Below, one piece after another: positions 31,949 to 35,020 of a stretch of DNA of 35,020 nt. The stretch lies in contig NW_022205118.1 in NCBI RefSeq assembly GCF_008831285.2, forward strand, positions 1-35,020. The letters run 5' to 3'. The notes beneath the pieces were generated by a model, which saw only the letters and a list, made by a program, of their open reading frames with translations, searched no databases and was not told the origin of the DNA. This DNA comes from Nymphaea colorata. Lineage: Eukaryota; Streptophyta; Magnoliopsida; Nymphaeales; Nymphaeaceae. Position 1 is the stretch's first letter; every line of letters begins with the position of its first letter. Position numbers and translations under genes: made by a program.

Positions 31949-32982
31949 ATGATTGGTGGGGATATCCCATCCATCTAAAATTGGTATTTATTTATTTTTT
32001 GGGGCTAAAAAAGGCATTTTAGGGGCATCGCCCGCATAGATATATAAAACATCAAAAATAAAAATAAAATTCATAAAGGTTTGAAAAGAGTCCGTTTCAT
32101 TAGAAATCGGAATGGTTTTTCATTTTATAGTTTATACCCTTTTGAGAATTTCATTGTATTGAGTTTGAAAATACCTTGAATAAACTTGATAAATTAAAGG
32201 ATTCCATATAGAAGGAAAGCATTCAAGAAGATGAAACAGTTGATTCAATCGATGACCATCATTTCCACTGCATTGAATACCAAAATACTAAAAATCTTAA
32301 TATATTTTTTACACTCTTAAAGCCAGAGACGCTATTCTTCGGTATAAAAATAATTGTTTTTGCATGATAGCGGGTCACTTCATCGTGGCATTGCATTATA
32401 TCCCTATATGGTTTATAGGGGAAGTGGTTTGGATGATACTTATAGTAATTTTTGAATAATGGATCTCCATTTGTTTATTTTCGATATAAGACTAAGATCG
32501 AGTTAATTAATTCCTCTATTCGGTCTCAAATGAAGCAGCAATCACTTACCTACTGGTTCTTATTGTTTTATTTGACTTTAAAAGCTTCCTTTTTTTATGC
32601 ATCAACTAGTGAAACAGAAGCATAACTTTGGAAAATTAACAGGATTATAAATGGCTCATTTAAAATTCAGCTCCAAATAGCCTGTGAAAGTAATTTATCC
32701 ACTTATGGACGTTAAAATATTAGTTTTTTTTGTGTTCTGTATTCGGTTCATAATCACTTTAAAACATTTTTTCCAGCAACATAGATGCATGAATTATGAA
32801 ACAAATCATTTTTGGATTCCGTGAGAAGATCTGTTTCAGGTTTGACACTTTTAATGCGTTGTTTGCATATGAAACCTTGACCTTTGGGTGAATAAACGAA
32901 AAATCAAGCATAAGAAACACATTAAAATAAAAATAATATGACAGCGGTTCGGTGTATGTCCAAATATCGTTAAAAATGTTGA
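31949..32982 (+). CDS. Unrecognised membrane protein, visible only under the recoded stops
   Basis: No family recognised. From ATG 31949: MIGGDIPSI-E-NWYLFIFW, RVRFIRNRNGFSFYSLYPFE, then after a frame change FHCIEFENTLNKLDKLKDSI and, about 37 residues on, a second similar block FHCIEYQNTKN. Hydrophobic segments follow: ETLFFGIKIIVFCMIAG, FIVALHYIPIWFIGEVVWMI, EWISICLFS, and EAAITYLLVLIVLFDFKSFL. The last part (ETEAELWKINRIINGSFKIQ, NMTAVRCMSKYREKC) ends at TGA 32980-32982. Under the standard code the region shows almost nothing; with TAA/TAG as Glu four long frames line up on this strand. Frame changes near 32140, 32360, 32600 and 32810. About 340 residues, three or four TM helices. Confidence 0.48.
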
Positions 32983-33121
32983 GTGTTCTTGTTTAGATTG
33001 CCCACGCTGCCAAAAAATCTATTATCTGCTTTTATTTTTCGATATTGATTTGAATTCGTTCATATCTAGTGAATCTCTACGGGGAAACATCAAAAAAGAG
33101 GAATGCGAGCAATCATACGGG

Positions 33122-33873
33122 TCACAAATCACGAATATTATCTTCATGTTTTACTTGATCTTTCACCTGATCCCTTTCCACCTTCTGCTCCTCGTAGACC
33201 TGACTACCTTAATTTTCCATTCTGAGGAGGATATCCTGGATGCTTCCATACTTCTTGATCATTTTTTGGTGATGGCTGTGGCACTGTTGGGGCGTTCTGG
33301 TCTTCACTTTCTTGCTCATCATGACGTTGACTCTGAGGTTCTTCTTCTCGCTGACTGAGAGCTCGAAAACTGATGCATGGACCTTCAGAAATTCAGATAT
33401 CTTTTGTTTTCATCTGAATTCCAATAATATGACGTAAAATTTTTTTTACCCTTCTTCTGCACGCGATTTTTATTTACCTCCGTTATGTGTTTGATTCTGT
33501 TCAATCTTCTCAAAATCTTTTTCTATTCTTCAATGTCAGCCCTTTGGTCAACCTATTCGATGACTTCCTCCTCAATTGCTGCATTTGTCTTTCGTTGATG
33601 TTCAGAATCCGGTTTCTATGATGGAAGCGGAAGCGTTAGTACTTATGGGGGAGGACTGGAAACGGTTGGCTCTTCGATTCTTGGGGTATACGGTTGGCAG
33701 AAGGGTCCGTATGGCCATGAGGGATAAAAGGGGAAGAGTTGATTTTGGGGATAAAAGGCATAGGTTTGCGAGTAATTTTGAGGGAACTGGTATAAGTTAC
33801 TATAGTTATTGTCGTAAAGTTGGATATCTTGGCGGGGAATAGCGTATTTTGTGTTTAAAAGATGCTGCTCCAT
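33122..33873 (-). CDS. SANT/Myb-like DNA-binding protein, frameshifted
   Basis: Nuclear protein with one SANT/Myb repeat of the type common in ciliates. ATG 33873 gives a Tyr/Gln/Pro-rich N-terminus (NNYSNLYQFPQNYSQTYAFY), an acidic linker (AIEEEVIE-E-VDQRADIEE-E-KKIL), then the repeat: YYWNSDENKRYLNF, LKVHASVFELSVSEKKNL, and the recognition-helix block KTRTPQQCHSHHQKMIKKYG, the 'vgTRT..QC.SHHQKm.k' pattern. It ends at TGA 33122-33124. About 250 residues. Single-base losses near 33395 (TTCTTG to TTCTG) and 33640 break the frame. The Glu-run contexts of TAG support Glu. It lies 31 nt from the divergent small gene. Confidence 0.8.
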
Positions 33874-33904
33874 GACTCGTTGAGAATTTTCTTATTTATT
33901 AATT
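33874..33904. promoter_or_regulatory. 31-nt divergent spacer
   Basis: Between the SANT gene start and the small gene start; contains TTCTTATTTATTAATT. The shortest divergent spacer in the window, if both starts are right. Confidence 0.3.
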
Positions 33905-34186
33905 ATGGAATGGTTGATTTCAAATAATGCTGAAAAGACTCTCGAACTTAACCGCTTCTTGCGGCTAAAAGCTCAAAATATCGCCAAGAGCTTTGATACA
34001 CAAAAAAAGGCGCCGGAATGCACCCCCGACTTGATCATGTTTTCCTACTTTCAAGTTTTAAACAGGAAAGAAAGATCATCTCAACTGAGAAGAGGCACCT
34101 TGATGGATTATTCATTTCTGAATGACAGACCAGACTTTCCAGACAACTGCATACATTATTTGCCCTAACACATTTCAAAAAATTGA
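33905..34186 (+). CDS. Small unrecognised protein, 93 residues, frame intact
   Basis: ATG 33905: MEWLISNNAEKTLELNRFLR, then AQNIAKSFDTQKKAPECTPD, LIMFSYFQVLNRKERSSQLR, and DYSFLNDRPDFPDNC, ending HISKN-TGA. One in-frame TAA is read as Glu. The frame is unbroken. The composition is protein-like (helical N-half, mixed C-half). No domain recognised. It is convergent with the subtelomeric ORF (90 nt gap). Confidence 0.52.
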
Positions 34187-34276
34187 AAATAAATAGGTTC
34201 TAAGCGAAAGTCCTGAACTCCAAACAATAATAATAATCTATTAAAACGTTTTTTAAGAGGAATAATAATTCTGCCA

Positions 34277-34792
34277 TCAAAAGCTTGGCAGGTCCTATTT
34301 ATACAAGATTTATGATTTTGGATTGGTTATTTGTTAAGATTAAGCTCGTTTCCGTATAAGAGCCTGCGGAATAATTTTATTCCAAAGTTAAAATTTTATA
34401 ATTTTCATATAACTCCGTAAAATTAATATCCAATAGGGTTACTTTCCCATAAAATCAACTGATATGAACCCCCTATTATCATCATTTGGGTCGTATTGCC
34501 TTATATGAAAGTTTTGTATCGTCAATGTAACAAAAACATTAAAAGAAAGGATTTTTAGGCATGTGTAGCTTGAGGACTTTTGAAATGAAATCCTATTATT
34601 GTTTGTAAAATCGTTTGGAGATGTTTTTCTTTATGTTTTTTGAAAAAATGGTCTGAGTATAAGCTATAGCGATTATAAACCGTCATTATTAACTTTTTGG
34701 AAAAATAGGCTCATATTGTTGAGAAAAATTAAGGGTTTCCTCATACTTTAAGTCCAGATAAACTGAAAAATCATGCAATAATATACCTGCAT
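34277..34792 (-). CDS. Possible subtelomeric gene, ~171 residues, open only under the recoded stops
   Basis: From ATG 34792 (other Mets at 34774 and 34744) one frame runs without TGA to 34277: MQVYYCMIFQFIWT, RKPLIFLNNMSLFFQKVNND, NRISFQKSSSYTCLKI, HIRQYDPNDDNRGFISVDFM, PYWILILRSYMKIIKFELWN, IIPQALIRKRAESEQITNPK, YKEDLPSF-TGA. It has eight or more TAA/TAG codons. The C-terminal half looks coding; the first third is hydrophobic and less convincing. AT-rich DNA can stay TGA-free by chance, so this is tentative. The leftover 34793-34930 shows nothing. Confidence 0.4.
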
Positions 34793-34930
34793 TAGAATAT
34801 GGCTTTTATTTGATTGAATAATACAGTTAATCCCGAAAGTTGATTTATCACTATGGAAAATAAATAAGATTCCGAATCAGCATAAGAATGCCAATTTTGG
34901 CAAAGATTTCATATTTATTAATAAAATTAT

Positions 34931-35020
34931 GGGGTTGGGGTTGGGGTTGGGGTTGGGGTTGGGGTTGGGGTTGGGGTTGGGGTTGGGGTTGGGGTTGGGG
35001 TTGGGTTGGGGTTGGGTTGG
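34931..35020. repeat. Right telomere, G4T2 repeats
   Basis: About fifteen GGGGTT units to the last base, with two shortened GGGTT units near the end. With the left array it makes the window a complete chromosome. Confidence 0.98.

Noticed and set aside
33050-33358. 102-codon plus-strand frame with hydrophobic stretch
   Set aside because: Antisense to the SANT repeat (TPQQCHSHHQKM) on the minus strand.
1-35020. UAR = Gln (Tetrahymena/Paramecium code)
   Set aside because: Several UAR positions fall on invariant Glu, including the Ste24 catalytic residue; Gln would inactivate it. A few positions (for example GWYV*PTVF in ALDH) are compatible with either.
1-35020. Euplotes-type programmed frameshifting
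   Set aside because: Euplotes shifts +1 at stop-containing sites such as AAATAA and has G4T4 telomeres; here shifts are lost bases at ordinary runs and telomeres are G4T2.

Overview
The window is one complete macronuclear chromosome of a ciliate. It opens with a C4A2 telomere (1-97), closes with a G4T2 telomere (34931-35020), and genes fill the space between. TAA and TAG are sense codons and TGA is the only stop. At conserved positions TAA/TAG fall on glutamate, not glutamine. The best case is the catalytic Glu of the HExxH zinc site of a Ste24 protease, which is written TAG. Adaptin, ALDH, GBP-like GTPase and RFC positions agree. That is the peritrich nuclear code (NCBI table 30), and with G4T2 telomeres it points to a peritrich (Oligohymenophorea, Vorticella/Carchesium/Epistylis kin). 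Introns, where seen, are only 20-21 nt long.

Nearly every gene is broken by single-base frameshifts. In the well conserved genes each one is repaired by restoring one base to a run of the same base. I read this as residual long-read sequencing error, not gene decay, and give each CDS as one span from ATG to TGA; products are described as read across those shifts. Standard-code ORF calling shows only fragments and hides several genes.

Layout: RFC2-type clamp-loader subunit (-); ADP-ribosyltransferase plus receiver-like protein (+); unknown protein (-); coiled-coil protein with an EF-hand-like tail (-); GBP-like GTPase (-); CRC/tesmin DNA-binding protein (+); small unknown (+); aldehyde dehydrogenase (+); S49 peptidase-like protein (+); ABHD17-like hydrolase (+); Ste24 (-); UNC93-like transporter (-); SIZ/PIAS-type SUMO ligase (+); coiled-coil TLD protein (-); Bax-inhibitor-1 family protein (-); large unknown (-); propeller-like protein (+); AP-4 epsilon (+); lumenal-domain/DUF4203 membrane protein (-); pentameric-channel-like protein (-); unknown membrane protein (+); SANT/Myb protein (-); small unknown (+); subtelomeric ORF (-).

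Convergent stops lie as little as 24-38 nt apart and some divergent starts 31-49 nt apart. I see no operon logic: the genes are a mix of housekeeping, membrane-traffic, signalling and nuclear functions. ABHD17 (depalmitoylation) next to Ste24 (prenyl-protein processing) is the only suggestive pair and may be chance. The left ~19 kb is GC-richer with C/G-ending codons; the right ~16 kb is clearly AT-richer.
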